From Dunaliella salina (Eukaryota > Chlorophyta > Chlorophyceae > Chlamydomonadales > Dunaliellaceae): a DNA stretch of 18,263 nt. The notes beneath the pieces are model-generated. The model had not been told where the DNA came from, did no database searches, and saw only the letters and a list, made by a program, of their open reading frames with translations. Shown here in pieces: positions 8,165 to 15,994 of this stretch. The DNA lies in NCBI GenBank assembly GCA_002284615.2, contig MU069686.1, positions 330,920 through 349,182 of the forward strand, in the 5' to 3' direction. The position numbers were made by a program, and so were the translations under genes. Position 1 is the stretch's first letter; the number at the start of each line of letters is the position of its first letter.

Positions 8165-8790
8165 CCTATTTGGCCGCAAAAGTAAGACAAAGCATATTGT
8201 GGCCCTCAATAGACTCTCCCATACTCTCAACACCCAAAATCTGACCGAGGTCAGACCTGACCTCATCATCACAATCATACAGAGCCAAGATAGCTCACCC
8301 AATAGAACCCTTGATTCACGCTGCATGAACGATAAAACATATGCAGAATTGATGAAAACAGAACATACACCAACAGGCTGGAACTGGTCAAAGCTTTACC
8401 CAGGCCATGCTTCTCCAAACCCCCCCAACTTCAACCCACACAATTGGGGTCATGCCCCTAGCACACACACACATCCTGGTTCTAGAGCTTTCAGCAACCC
8501 TCTCTTTGATGCTGGTGATATGGAAGTAGGAAATGCTCCCCACTGTAGCCAAGACAGCCCATCCCAAAACAGTCTACATCAGACAGAGGTTCACAGATGC
8601 CAAGGCAGACGCACTTGCAAGGAGATACCCCAATGCAGAACAGCTACAAGCACAAGCACATAAGTTACACCCCACTCAACCCCTCTCAATACCCCCTTCA
8701 CAGGCCCCGCCCCCAAAACCCACTCAGACCCCACAAATTAGGGGCAGGAGGCTCAGAGTAGCCGAGACCCAACAACACTCCTAGAGCACA
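8161..8790 (+). pseudogene. Element 2: post-RT linker
   Basis: After the palindrome the frame reads GRKSKTKHIVALNRLSHTL..., then continues through a polar, Pro/His-rich stretch. It passes by frameshift (~8530) into RQRFTDAKADALARRYPNAE and a proline-rich segment to a stop near 8784. No catalytic motif is visible. It is placed here because both neighbours belong to the same element and strand and no foreign boundary is seen. Function unknown; probably a flexible connection between RT and the chromatin-reader-like modules. Confidence 0.5.
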
Positions 8791-9068
8791 ATCCATGATA
8801 ACCCCTTATCCCCTACCTCCAGACGCACCAGGCACTGACGTTCACCAGTGGCTCTGGAATTATAAACAGGATAAGGCTGCTACGTAAAGCGCAGTTGAAG
8901 CTAGCAACACCATTTTCCGCTATGACCATGGGATCCAAAAAACCTTGGGCTGGCAACATTTGCAGATTTACAAGAGATCCTCTCAAGAAAAGCAGCAAAA
9001 ACAATACAAAGTACAATGGCACCCCGTCACCATTGAAAAATGGGCTTTGACATGCTCATTTAGTGTTG
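8791..9068 (+). pseudogene. Element 2: first chromo-like segment
   Basis: A frame from about 8886 reads QIYKRSS...QKQYKVQWHPVTIEKWAL. The Y-x-V-x-W-x-P pattern with a following IEKWAL block resembles the core strand of chromodomains ('YLVKW...WE'). The upstream part has stops. The frame continues beyond the 525-bp insert: joining at GTGTTG gives WALTCSFSVAKSVHLTEHD without interruption. The chromo call is weak, because the segment is short and lacks a complete aromatic cage. Membership in element 2 is much firmer. Confidence 0.4.
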
Positions 9069-9593
9069 TGTCAATTTTACTGTTGGTGACCAATTAGTTA
9101 GGTTGTTAAAGGGGTTTTTGGGTGATGATTTTCCCTGGACCTCCATGTTGAGAATTTCTACGTTCTGTATTCTACATTCTACGTTCTACATTCTATGTTC
9201 TACATTCTACATTCTACGTTCTACATTCTGCTTTGTACATGTAGTGCCATCTGGATAAGATGTAGTAGAATATCTCAACCTTCTATGTGTAAAGGAGTGA
9301 TGGCCTGAGGCCAAGCAAGTCCTGGGGAGAGGGCAAGGATGGAGCAGCAGCGGGGCAATCAGGGAAGTGTGGCAAAGAGAGCACAAGAGAGTAAGCATGT
9401 CTGAGTGTGGCAGGCATTGCAAGAAACATGCTGCTGGTTATTGCAGCCCANTGTCCTCTGATGGAGGGTTACTCCACCTTGGACGAAGGAGGTGGTGGTG
9501 CGGAGGCAGGCCACACACTGCCGTGACCAGTAAACCACACCACACCACCATAACAAAATACCCCACATGTTGTCAGGGGGGGGGTAGTGATTC
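9069..9593. mobile_element. Unidentified 525-bp insert with 6-bp TSD
   Basis: GTGTTG occurs at 9063-9068 and 9594-9599. Removing the sequence between restores one continuous element 2 reading frame. The insert starts with TG, contains a run of about ten TTCTACA/TTCTACG heptamers (9156-9230), a purine-rich middle and a G9 run at 9576-9584, and includes the ambiguous base at 9451. It has no coding domain, no terminal inverted repeat that I can see and no CA end, so a simple solo LTR is not supported. It could be a non-autonomous element of unknown class. Confidence 0.55.
9156..9230. repeat. Heptanucleotide microsatellite (TTCTACR)
   Basis: About ten and a half consecutive 7-bp units, alternating TTCTACA and TTCTACG with a few variants (TTCTGTA, TTCTATG). 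The array lies inside the 525-bp insert. Confidence 0.9.
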
Positions 9594-10918
9594 GTGTTGC
9601 CAAGTCAGTACATCTTACAGAGCATGATCTGCGCATGACAGCTTTGCCCATCTTCAAAAATCACAGGCTGAAAGTGGACTATTCAAAGCGTGTACCTTGG
9701 AGAACTAAACTAGACCCACGCTGCCAGCTCCGCTGGAGCCCATCAAGCAAAGAAAACACCTTTGAAAATCAAATCCATGAGGATATGCCCACCTGTGATA
9801 CCTGCCACTGCACATACCATTTGGACTGTTTCATACATGTCAAAGCATGCTCCCTAAATGACCGGGCACTGGACAAACCCAATGAACACTGGGACTGCCC
9901 TGTATGCGCCTCTCTTTCAGACTCCCAAGAAGTGAAAAGGATCAACTTCTCCAAAGACTGCAAAATGATCTATGTGGAATGGCATCCTAAGTGGGAAGCT
10001 ACTGATATGTTACAAATGCATCCAGACTTAAATGCTCATGTGCAAGCCTTTGCCTTGGAGGACAGACCAGAACAAACATAAGACCCCTTAGACGATGAGA
10101 CAGACCTAGACAATCTTGTTAACCAAGGCTTTGAAAGCAACCCTCAGAGCCTACCTGACTCTCCATGGCCCTCAACCACCGGCTGCGCCATTTGCAAGAA
10201 TGTCACCTTAAACTTCCAACCTACCACCCCACAGACTGACATCATACCAACATGGCAATGAGATATTACCTTTAGAAGTGTTGATCTCATGAAGAAAGCT
10301 CCTCACCTTGACACATTTAATGAGGTTACCATGACCGCACAAATTCCGGAGGTAACCACCACTGAGTGCGCTTGTATTTACAACACCAACGGAAAGTATG
10401 CTGGTATGCTCATGGTAGACAGGCTCGTGTCCCTGCTCGAAGCTTATGAAGCAGCCAAAAGGGCAGGCATCCATGCCATCATTCAACCACCTGTCCAGGA
10501 TTCAGCAACTGAAATTATGGGTTTGCTCTCTCGTCAAAAGGCTCTTCAAAAAGACCTTCCAGCCAAGAGCAAAAAGCTTCACACTTCTAACACATTGATC
10601 ACACCTCCACACATCCGATCAGCCCTGCATAAATGGTGCATGGTCCCAGCGGAGAGGTTTTCCAGCCCTCTTAATTTTGAAAATACATGCAACACTTATT
10701 TCCGCACAAATTACCGAGACCAGGTCTTTGGGTCGCACATAGACGCCCTCTCTGTGCGCTACACTGGCTTCTCCTTCTGCCATCCCCCACATGATGATGA
10801 GATAATGTTTAAACTCCTGCGCCACACAGTGCACTCCTCCCTTCAAACCACAGATCCTGCTGCCACCTTCAGCTGCCCCTGCCCCACTGGAGAGGTTTCA
10901 GCTGTAACATTTATATGA
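9594..10918 (+). pseudogene. Element 2: PHD-like, chromo-like and PCIF1-like domains
   Basis: One frame runs through with stops at 10079-10081 and 10259-10261. Numbered from 9587, residues 70-107 contain C-x2-C-x4-H-x2-C and W-x-C-x2-C, the second half of a PHD/RING-type zinc finger; the first Cys pair is not evident. YVEWHPKWEATDML at residues 129-142 is chromo-like. In the part read from 10289, ERFSSPLN (122-129), DQVFGS (144-149) and HPPHDDEIM (165-173) follow each other. This mirrors PCIF1-family methyltransferases, where 'RF..PLN', 'FGS' and 'NPPF..ELM' are conserved. PCIF1 methylates N6 of the cap-adjacent adenosine in mRNA. HPPH fits the general [NDSH]PP[aromatic/H] active-site pattern of N6-adenine methyltransferases, but activity is unproven. 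The frame ends at 10916-10918 just after the motif. Confidence 0.6.
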
Positions 10919-11147
10919 GCTGGCTTAGCCAGTACACACACCTTGCAAAGTGCTTGCCAAATTCCCTGCCAAAAACATACAATCCCAGGCACCACAACAC
11001 TGGTTTGATACTGTACCCAATCCCACTTCACCTTTTCATCCTATGCAATTCATCGTTGTTTGGTATCCAAATGCCAGAGAAGCACTCAATAGCGCTAACA
11101 AAGATTGGTTCTAACTCTTCCAACAAGATGTTCCGGCTCAATGGCCC
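10919..11147 (+). pseudogene. Element 2: frameshifted end of the PCIF1-like domain
   Basis: After the stop at 10918 the reading moves to other frames. SWLSQYTHLAKCL (from 10918) corresponds to the segment following 'FLPSW' in element 1. From ~10955, FPAKNIQSQAPQHWFDTVPN and then MQFIVVWYPNAREALNSANKDWF correspond to LIYATPPFW...WSLQVIAVWNTAARVRLNEI in element 1. The agreement shows that both copies derive from one domain and that at least two frameshifts occurred here. A TAA near 11113 ends the third frame. It leads into the RNase H region without another boundary. Confidence 0.5.
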
Positions 11148-11925
11148 TTGCATCTTCCAAATTCTGCCAAGCCACGGCGCACCCACCAGAGCCTAGCATC
11201 AAACACTTGGAAACGGAAATTCCAATCACTACCCCCTGACATCTATACCTGCTCACACAAGTGCCCTTTGGCGAGGGCAGCCTTCACCCCTGGCAACTAC
11301 GATAAGATGTTCACACCTAAAATTAAGGACAGGAGGGAAATCACCCATACTGATGGCAGTGTTATGAAACATAAAGATGACGACTCCCCACCGCTTTCTG
11401 GTTCAGGTGTTTACAAACCGGGAAGGGACACTACTCCACCCTCACAACACTTGCAACTGCACATAAAACCCAATGGCCATGGGCCTACCAATACCATCAC
11501 TAGAGCAGAACTCGTGGGTATCCTTGTGGCACTCCAACACGAGCAAACTGAAATTGCCACTGATAGTGCATCCTGCCTCTTTCAAATTTCTTATCAGTCC
11601 CTTCATCCCGTGAGCATGAGGTATCACCTGTATGCAGAGCTCATCCATAAAGAAAAAGAAAAGAAAAAGAAAAGTCTACGCAAGCCAAAGGCCGCGTGCA
11701 TTAAGGGAAGAACCCCTAAAAATTAGAGGCCTCACCAGGAGCTCATCCATGCAATATCAACCATATTGGAACACTCCCCTCACCCTATCTATTTTTACAA
11801 AGTCAAAGCTCACTCTGACATTATAGGCAATGAGGGGGCTGATGCTTGCGCTCGCACCGCAGCCCTCTCTGACACCATAGACATTGCGTTTCCAGATGCC
11901 AAGGACCCTTTCCACAACTTTTATT
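11148..11925 (+). pseudogene. Element 2: RNase H split by copy B
   Basis: The catalytic set is present: Asp in THTDGSV (residue 69 counted from 11148), Glu in TRAELVG (121), Asp in IATDSAS (139), and after the insertion KVKAHSDIIGNEGADACA with the last Asp at 11841-11843. Copy B and its TSD add 102 bp (34 codons), so both halves stay in the same frame, but B brings a stop at 11724-11726. Without B the domain would read continuously from HLYAELIH into AISTILEH. Element 1 carries the same domain with a similar length. It supplies RNA removal during second-strand synthesis. This is the best preserved part of element 2. Confidence 0.8.
11649..11738 (-). mobile_element. Copy B: 90-bp LINE 3' end with 12-bp TSD
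   Basis: On the minus strand it reads CTGGTGAGGCCTC, then TTCCCTTAATGCACGCGGCC, TTTGGCTTGCGTAGAC and a TTTTC-rich tail, the last ~90 bp of the element 2-type 3' UTR. The 12-mer GAGCTCATCCAT flanks it at 11637-11648 and 11739-11750. This is a strongly 5'-truncated retrotransposition product. It disrupts the RNase H domain of element 2. Confidence 0.92.
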
Positions 11926-13089
11926 GGCTATCGTCGAAGACTACTTTCACACGTTATGATAGCATGCACTGCTCCCACGCTTTCCTGATACGCTACCTCA
12001 CCAACATGAACGACAAACTTAAAGCACACATGCACAAGAAACACAAGCTTGGTTCTGCTGACACCTCTGGCTACCACTACCAGAGAAGGCAGAAATTTAA
12101 TTGTGCCATGCCACCAACCATCATTGCAAACACGGAATCGCGCAACCCAGGCTTTCAACTTGCTAACAAGGAGATCAGCAAATCATTCTGGAAAATCTAG
12201 AGATTACCCTTACACAGCAAATTAAGGTAATGAAATATTGCACAGATACAATGTGCAATCAGAGTCATGCCTTCAAATTTCACTTTTCCAGCTCTGGAAG
12301 ATGCCTTCTAAGTAATGATATGGACGGCATTCACCACATACTCCTCAGGTGTACAAACTCAACAATGAGCAAGATGCACACCAACAGACACCATGCAGCC
12401 CTAAAGCCTTTGTGTACAAGCCCTAAGTAAAGGTCGGTATGGCTCATTCCTTATTGATATGGATGGCTGCAGTAACGAGAGGCTCCTGGATCAGGGCATA
12501 CAAGTCCCTGAAAACACATCAAGAGCTATTCCAGATGGGTTTTCCCTAATGGAACTGGCCCCCCTGCCTGGCACCAAACCTGCCCTGATGCTTTCTTTGT
12601 GCGCCCTCTTCCAGGCAGACAAACTCACCTTGATCCTTCCAAGATCCCTCCTCAAGACAGGGACATACATCTTGTTCAAAACTGAAATTCTGTCCCGACA
12701 CAAACCTCTCCGTCACTCTGCAGCGTGCAGTGAACCAAAATTCTCACAACATAACCAGACTTAAAACCCGCAGCTCCAGAAATCCAATCAGGAACAACAA
12801 AGTGACTTTATACATCATCCTAATTGGTGTGGCCGGTACCATTTACAATGATAACACGATCGTACCTCTTATGAATCTGGGCCTTCCTAAAGAAAAAGCT
12901 AAATCACTAGCATCCAAACTTAGGGACCATGCCATTCAAAGATTCAACACTATCTTTAACACTAGACGCGCACTTTGCTTTCAGGGGGCTTCTGGGAGGG
13001 GGTTTGCTGGGCGCACGGCGGCGGAGGACGGGAGAAGGAGAGTCTGGGCGTCCAAAGGCATGGTGAGCAACACTCCAGATCCCCATTGA
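11926..13089 (+). pseudogene. Element 2: CCHC finger and RLE, inactivated
   Basis: HMHKKHKLGSAD and LANKEISKSFWK (to 12200) align with element 1. After a frameshift the finger region reads CLLSNDMDGIHHILLRC (from 12301): the second Cys has become Ser (TGT to AGT). Downstream, the endonuclease Asp is kept as CPDAF in one frame (12587-12589). At 12677 the VExK stretch has two extra bases and the Glu codon is lost. The last frame (12730-13089) reads NKVTLYIILIGVAGTIYND... and ends NTPDPH-stop, equivalent to SNPPDPH in element 1. Near 12985-13060 a Gly/Arg-rich insert precedes the end. Confidence 0.75.
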
Positions 13090-13245
13090 TCTGTTTCTGG
13101 CTCTCTCCTAGGCTAGGCTGTGTCTAGTGTAGGTCCTGAGGGCTTTCTGGTGAGGCATCTAGCTTTCCAGTTTGTGGACCTTCCCTTAATGCACGCGGCC
13201 TCTGGCTTGCGTAGACTTTTCTTTTAAAAGAAATTTCTTTTCTTT
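13090..13245 (+). other. Element 2 3' UTR, subfamily II
   Basis: This 156-bp UTR defines the short repeats of the window. GTGTCTAGTGTAGGTCCTGA, GGTGAGGC, GTGGACCTTCCCTTAATGCA, CGGCCTCTGGCTTGCGTAGA and a TTTTC tail recur in copies A, B, E, element 4 and at 16680-16797. The tail contains the perfect 16-bp palindrome AAAAGAAATTTCTTTT (13226-13241). Confidence 0.85.
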
Positions 13246-13399
13246 GTACGCCTCTACAATTCTCTTGTCCACTGCAACAGCACCCTCCTTCAGAAGTGTT
13301 CCATGCTGATGTTGCACTCACATCCTGGAGTTCTTCTTGCTTCACTCCACATCTTCTGGTTGCCACAAATGGCCTGCAACGCGCTCATGGTTTCCAGCA
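13246..13399 (+). pseudogene. LINE X, middle fragment
   Basis: VRLYNSLVHCNSTLLQK continues the WFRAT reading that stops at 3716. After a single-base deletion near 13291 it goes on as FHADVALTSW... to GLQRAHGFQQ at 13399. Element 4 starts after the hexamer CCAGCA (13394-13399). The fragment is the spacer between two large insertions and is recognisable only by joining it to its neighbours. Confidence 0.65.
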
Positions 13400-13673
13400 G
13401 AAAAAAGCAGAGAAGGAAAGTCAACGCATATGGCAGAGGCCGCGTGCATGAAGGGAAGATCCACTTATCAGCAAGCATGAAGGGAAGATCCACTTATCAG
13501 CATGAAGGAAGATCCACTTATCAGCAAGCATGAAGGGCAGATCCACAAACTTTTATCAGCAAGCTGGCAAGGTCCACTAACTAACAAGCTAGCAAGCTAG
13601 CAGTGGCCTCACCAGGAAGGTCCCCAGAACCTACCCTAGACACAGCTAGCGCAGGGGAAAGCCAGAGATAGAG
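13400..13673 (-). other. Element 4 3' UTR, subfamily II, expanded by a minisatellite
   Basis: On the minus strand it contains GCTAGCTGTGTCTAGGGTAG, GGTGAGGCCACTGCTAGC, GTTAGTTAGTGGACCTTG, and, after a block of 29-bp repeats, CTTCATGCACGCGGCCTC and a degenerate pyrimidine tail. It is about 120 bp longer than the same region of element 2 because of the repeats. Confidence 0.8.
13446..13562. repeat. 29-bp minisatellite, four units
   Basis: Units start at 13446, 13475, 13500 and 13528, each with GCATGAAGGGAAGATCCACT followed by TATCAGCAA. The third has lost a G and the fourth has a small insertion (CACAAACTTT). The unit is derived from the CTTCCCTTAATGCACGC / GTGGACC part of the LINE 3' UTR itself, amplified in this copy only. 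Confidence 0.88.
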
Positions 13674-15188
13674 CTAATGAGGGTCTCAGGGGTTGTCCGC
13701 CATGCTCCTGGATGCCCAGGTGGTCCTTCTCCTCCTCTCCTCCGCTGCACGCTCAGCAGAACACCCCCCCTGAAAATGAAGAGCATGTCTGGTATTAATC
13801 ATGGATGTCAATTCTTAAATGGCATGGCAGCTGAGCGCAGTTGTTGCTGATTCAGCCTTGTGCTTGGTAAGGCCCAGATTCAAAAGAGGTTTGGTTGTAT
13901 GTTGATTGTAATTAGTGCCAGCCACACCAATTAAGATGATGCGCAGAGTCACTTTATTATTCCTGTTTGGATTTTGTTGAGCTGCGGGTCTAAGTCTGTC
14001 TACAGTGCGGGAATATTGAGCTGTTGCGCATTTCTCAGTGATGAAGGGGTTGGTGTCGGGACAGAATTTCAATTCAACAAGGTGGATTTCCCTGTCTCGA
14101 TCAGGGAAATTGGAGGGATCCAGCTGGACAGGACAACCTGGTATAGAGCGCACAAAGTGAACACCTGGGCGGCTTTGGTGACGGGCTGAAGAGCCAGTAC
14201 CATTAGGGAACACCCAATCAGGAATGCCTTGTGTTATGTGTTTAGGGACTTGCATACCCTGTTCCTGGAGTCTCTCATTGCTGCATCCATCAATACCAAT
14301 AAGAGGTGAGCCTTACCGACCTTTACTGAGGGCATGTACGCAGAGACTAAGGCCTGCATGGTGTCTGTTGGTGTGCATCCCAATCATTGTTGAGTTGGTA
14401 CACCTAAGGAGTATGTAATCAATGCTGTCTTCATCACCACAAAGTGGGCATCTTGCAGAACTGGAAGAAAGTTAAATTTGAAGGCATATTTTTGTGTGTA
14501 CAGTTAAAAAAGAAAAAAGAAAAAACTACGTAGGCAGAGAAACTCTCCATAAATCAATTAAGGAAAAGGAGACACATTGGCTCAAAAAGAGCTGTGTGCC
14601 CCCTCCACCACAAGGTATGAAAAAGAGAAAACTGATGTGGATCTGGAGGGTTACTAGAAGCACCTGGCTCTAGAACCTGGCTGTGGGAAGTATCCTAGTT
14701 TTCAATAGCGCGGCGTGTGGAGACTAATTTGTTGGCATATTGAACAGAATGGGCATGAACTTGTCGAGCAAGATTCGTGGCACGCTGGTGATCCAATCCT
14801 ATTTTACAGTGTATCTGCTTGATATTTTACTACATTAATTTGCTGTATAAGGGTAATCTCAGGATTTTTCCAACAGGAGTTGCTGATCTCCTTGTTAGCA
14901 AGTTGACAATTTGGACTCTGAGCTTGGATGTTGACTGTGGATGTTGACTGTGGTTTTTGGGGAAGCAGATGGCGGGGCAGAGTTGAGCTTCTGCCATCTA
15001 TAGTCAGAGGTATCAGCAGAGCCAAGCTTGTGCATTTTGCATGTGTCCTAGTTTGCCATTTAAGTTATTAAGTTATAGGATTGGGAGAGCATGGGAGCGG
15101 TGCGTGCCATCATTTTGTGCGTGAGTACAATGTCAGTGGTGTCCGCAAGGGCTGTTGTGTGTGAGCGCAGGCGTCGGCCCTCTCGTTG
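13674..15188 (-). pseudogene. Element 4: RNase H tail, CCHC and RLE remnant
   Basis: Minus-strand readings include LANKEISNSCWKNPEITLIQQ (~14870), then after the nested insert a finger CPLCGDEDSIDYILLRC in which the zinc-binding His has become Tyr. From 14255, VPKHITQGIPDWVFPNG leads into the endonuclease. The PD motif is RPG (Asp to Gly at 14163-14165), while VELKFCPD keeps Glu (14073-14075) and Lys. NKVTLRIILIGVAG follows and, after a frameshift at ~13815, the end reads NP-stop-DPH with the terminal stop at 13674-13676. The pattern of lost residues differs from that of element 2, so the copies decayed independently. Confidence 0.75.
14505..14804 (-). mobile_element. Nested 300-bp LINE 3' fragment (subfamily I) with 6-bp TSD
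   Basis: On the minus strand it begins IGLDHQRATNLARQVHAHSV, the last ~60 residues of the LINE protein, and reaches SNPPDPH. The UTR of subfamily I follows (TTTTCCTTAATTGATTTATG, CTGCCTACGTAG) and the tail is TTTTTTCTTTTTTCTTTTTT. TACAGT flanks it at 14499-14504 and 14805-14810. Removal restores the element 4 reading KYQADTLYTQKYAFKF. Confidence 0.85.
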
Positions 15189-15194
15189 CCAGCA

Positions 15195-15792
15195 AAATAC
15201 ATGTTCAAGTAGCCCCCTTGATATGACACCAACAGCAAAATTTTTTACCTATCATCGTTGGTGTGCTCTCCCACATAAGAACCTGCATTCCACTTTTCCC
15301 CCTTACGTTCTGCCCATATACTTTTACCTGGACTTACCCAGGCACATTGTGCACAGTGTGGCCCGATTCCGTCTTTGCGTTCATACTTCCAAAGATGAGC
15401 AAGCTACTTGGAATGATGGCAATTCTCCTGTTTGTGACATGTGTGATTCCCAGGATGCTGTGCTGTGGATGAGCTTCATGCTATTTAATGTGTAGACACC
15501 CCCAGGTGTGTCCTTTTGAGCTTAAGTATGCCTTTCTGTTCTCTGGTGCTCTTCTTTCTCCCTCCAATGCCTCATCCAGGCGGCTCCTCACCTTTCTTCT
15601 CCTCACCATGTTCAGTCCTTCGGGTGTGCCATTTGCAAAACTACAACATATTGTTTCCTTTCCTGTTTGAGCTCCTTTCCTTCAATGAACAGGCAAGCAG
15701 TCAGTCGTTTGAACTGGAGGCCTTTTTTTTGTAACCTGTGACCTGGCATAGCCTCAAATTTTTTTTCTAAAAGCACATCTCCAACTCGCATT
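15195..15792 (+). pseudogene. LINE X, 3' part: C-terminal zinc finger region
   Basis: From the element 4 junction the frame reads FFTYHRWCALPHKN, then YFYLDLPRHIVHSVARFRLC and VCDMCDSQD. A CCHC-like finger (C-x2-C...H....C) follows if a frameshift near 15460 is allowed (DELHAI, CRHPQVCPFELKYAFL). Two more frames carry LLSFNEQASSQSFELEAFFL to a stop at about 15732. These blocks form the C terminus of a LINE ORF2 different from the element 1/2/4 family; no PD-(D/E)xK core is seen. It ends in A/T-rich sequence, into which copy E is inserted. Confidence 0.6.
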
Positions 15793-15809
15793 GTATGCGT
15801 GGTCACCTA

Positions 15810-15994
15810 AGAAGAGCCTGCGCAGGCCAGGGGCCGCACGCTTAAAGAGAAGGCCTCCTAGCTTGCCAGCTAGGAGGGGCCTCACCAAAAGGCCCTCAAA
15901 AACTACATTAGACACCGCTAGCCTAGGCGAGAGCCCAGAGCTAATGAGGACTGGAAAGCTGTCCGCCAGGGCAGCTTGCTCCTGGATGCAAGAA
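15810..15994 (-). mobile_element. Copy E: 185-bp LINE 3' end with 15/17-bp TSD
   Basis: On the minus strand it reads GCATCCAGGAGCA, GGCGGACAGC, CCTCATTAGCTCT, then GCTAGCGGTGTCTAATGTAG, GGGCCTTTTGGTGAGGC and GCGGCCCCTGGCCTGCGCAG. This is subfamily II with the last codons before the stop. GTATGCGTGGTCACCTA (15793-15809) and GTATGCGGTCACCTA (15995-16009) flank it and differ by a 2-nt indel. The tail is short. A GCTAGC-centred inverted repeat lies at about 15858-15883. Confidence 0.85.

Larger units (their letters stand above)
3717..13245 (+). mobile_element. Element 2: near-complete multidomain LINE inserted in LINE X
   Basis: The left boundary is where X stops at RAT (3716) and the right boundary is where X resumes with VRLYNSL (13246). 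Removing the element joins X in frame. Taking out element 1, the 204-bp duplication, the 525-bp insert and copy B leaves roughly 6.4 kb. Its order is pre-RT segment, RT, linker, chromo-like, PHD-like, chromo-like, PCIF1-like methyltransferase, RNase H, CCHC, RLE, then a 156-bp 3' UTR. No TSD is visible; the junction looks blunt. RT with RNase H and RLE recalls Dualen/RandI LINEs, but the assignment needs a phylogeny. Confidence 0.75.
13400..15188 (-). mobile_element. Element 4: 5'-truncated LINE in opposite orientation
   Basis: On the minus strand it runs from the RNase H end (GNERADACAHT at ~15188) through the CCHC and RLE domains to a subfamily II 3' UTR at 13400. CCAGCA flanks it (13394-13399 and 15189-15194). 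Removing it joins LINE X in frame as GFQQNTCSSS. It is interrupted by a 300-bp LINE fragment (14505-14804). The 6-bp TSD is shorter than the 12-13 bp seen elsewhere. Confidence 0.8.

Noticed and set aside
9069..9593. Solo LTR of a copia-type element
   Set aside because: It starts with TG, but no CA end precedes the right TSD, and no primer binding site or polyadenylation layout is recognisable. Left as unclassified.
9359..9657. Minus- and plus-strand frames around 9.4-9.65 kb as genes
   Set aside because: They straddle the insert/element 2 junction and low-complexity G-rich sequence; no motif.
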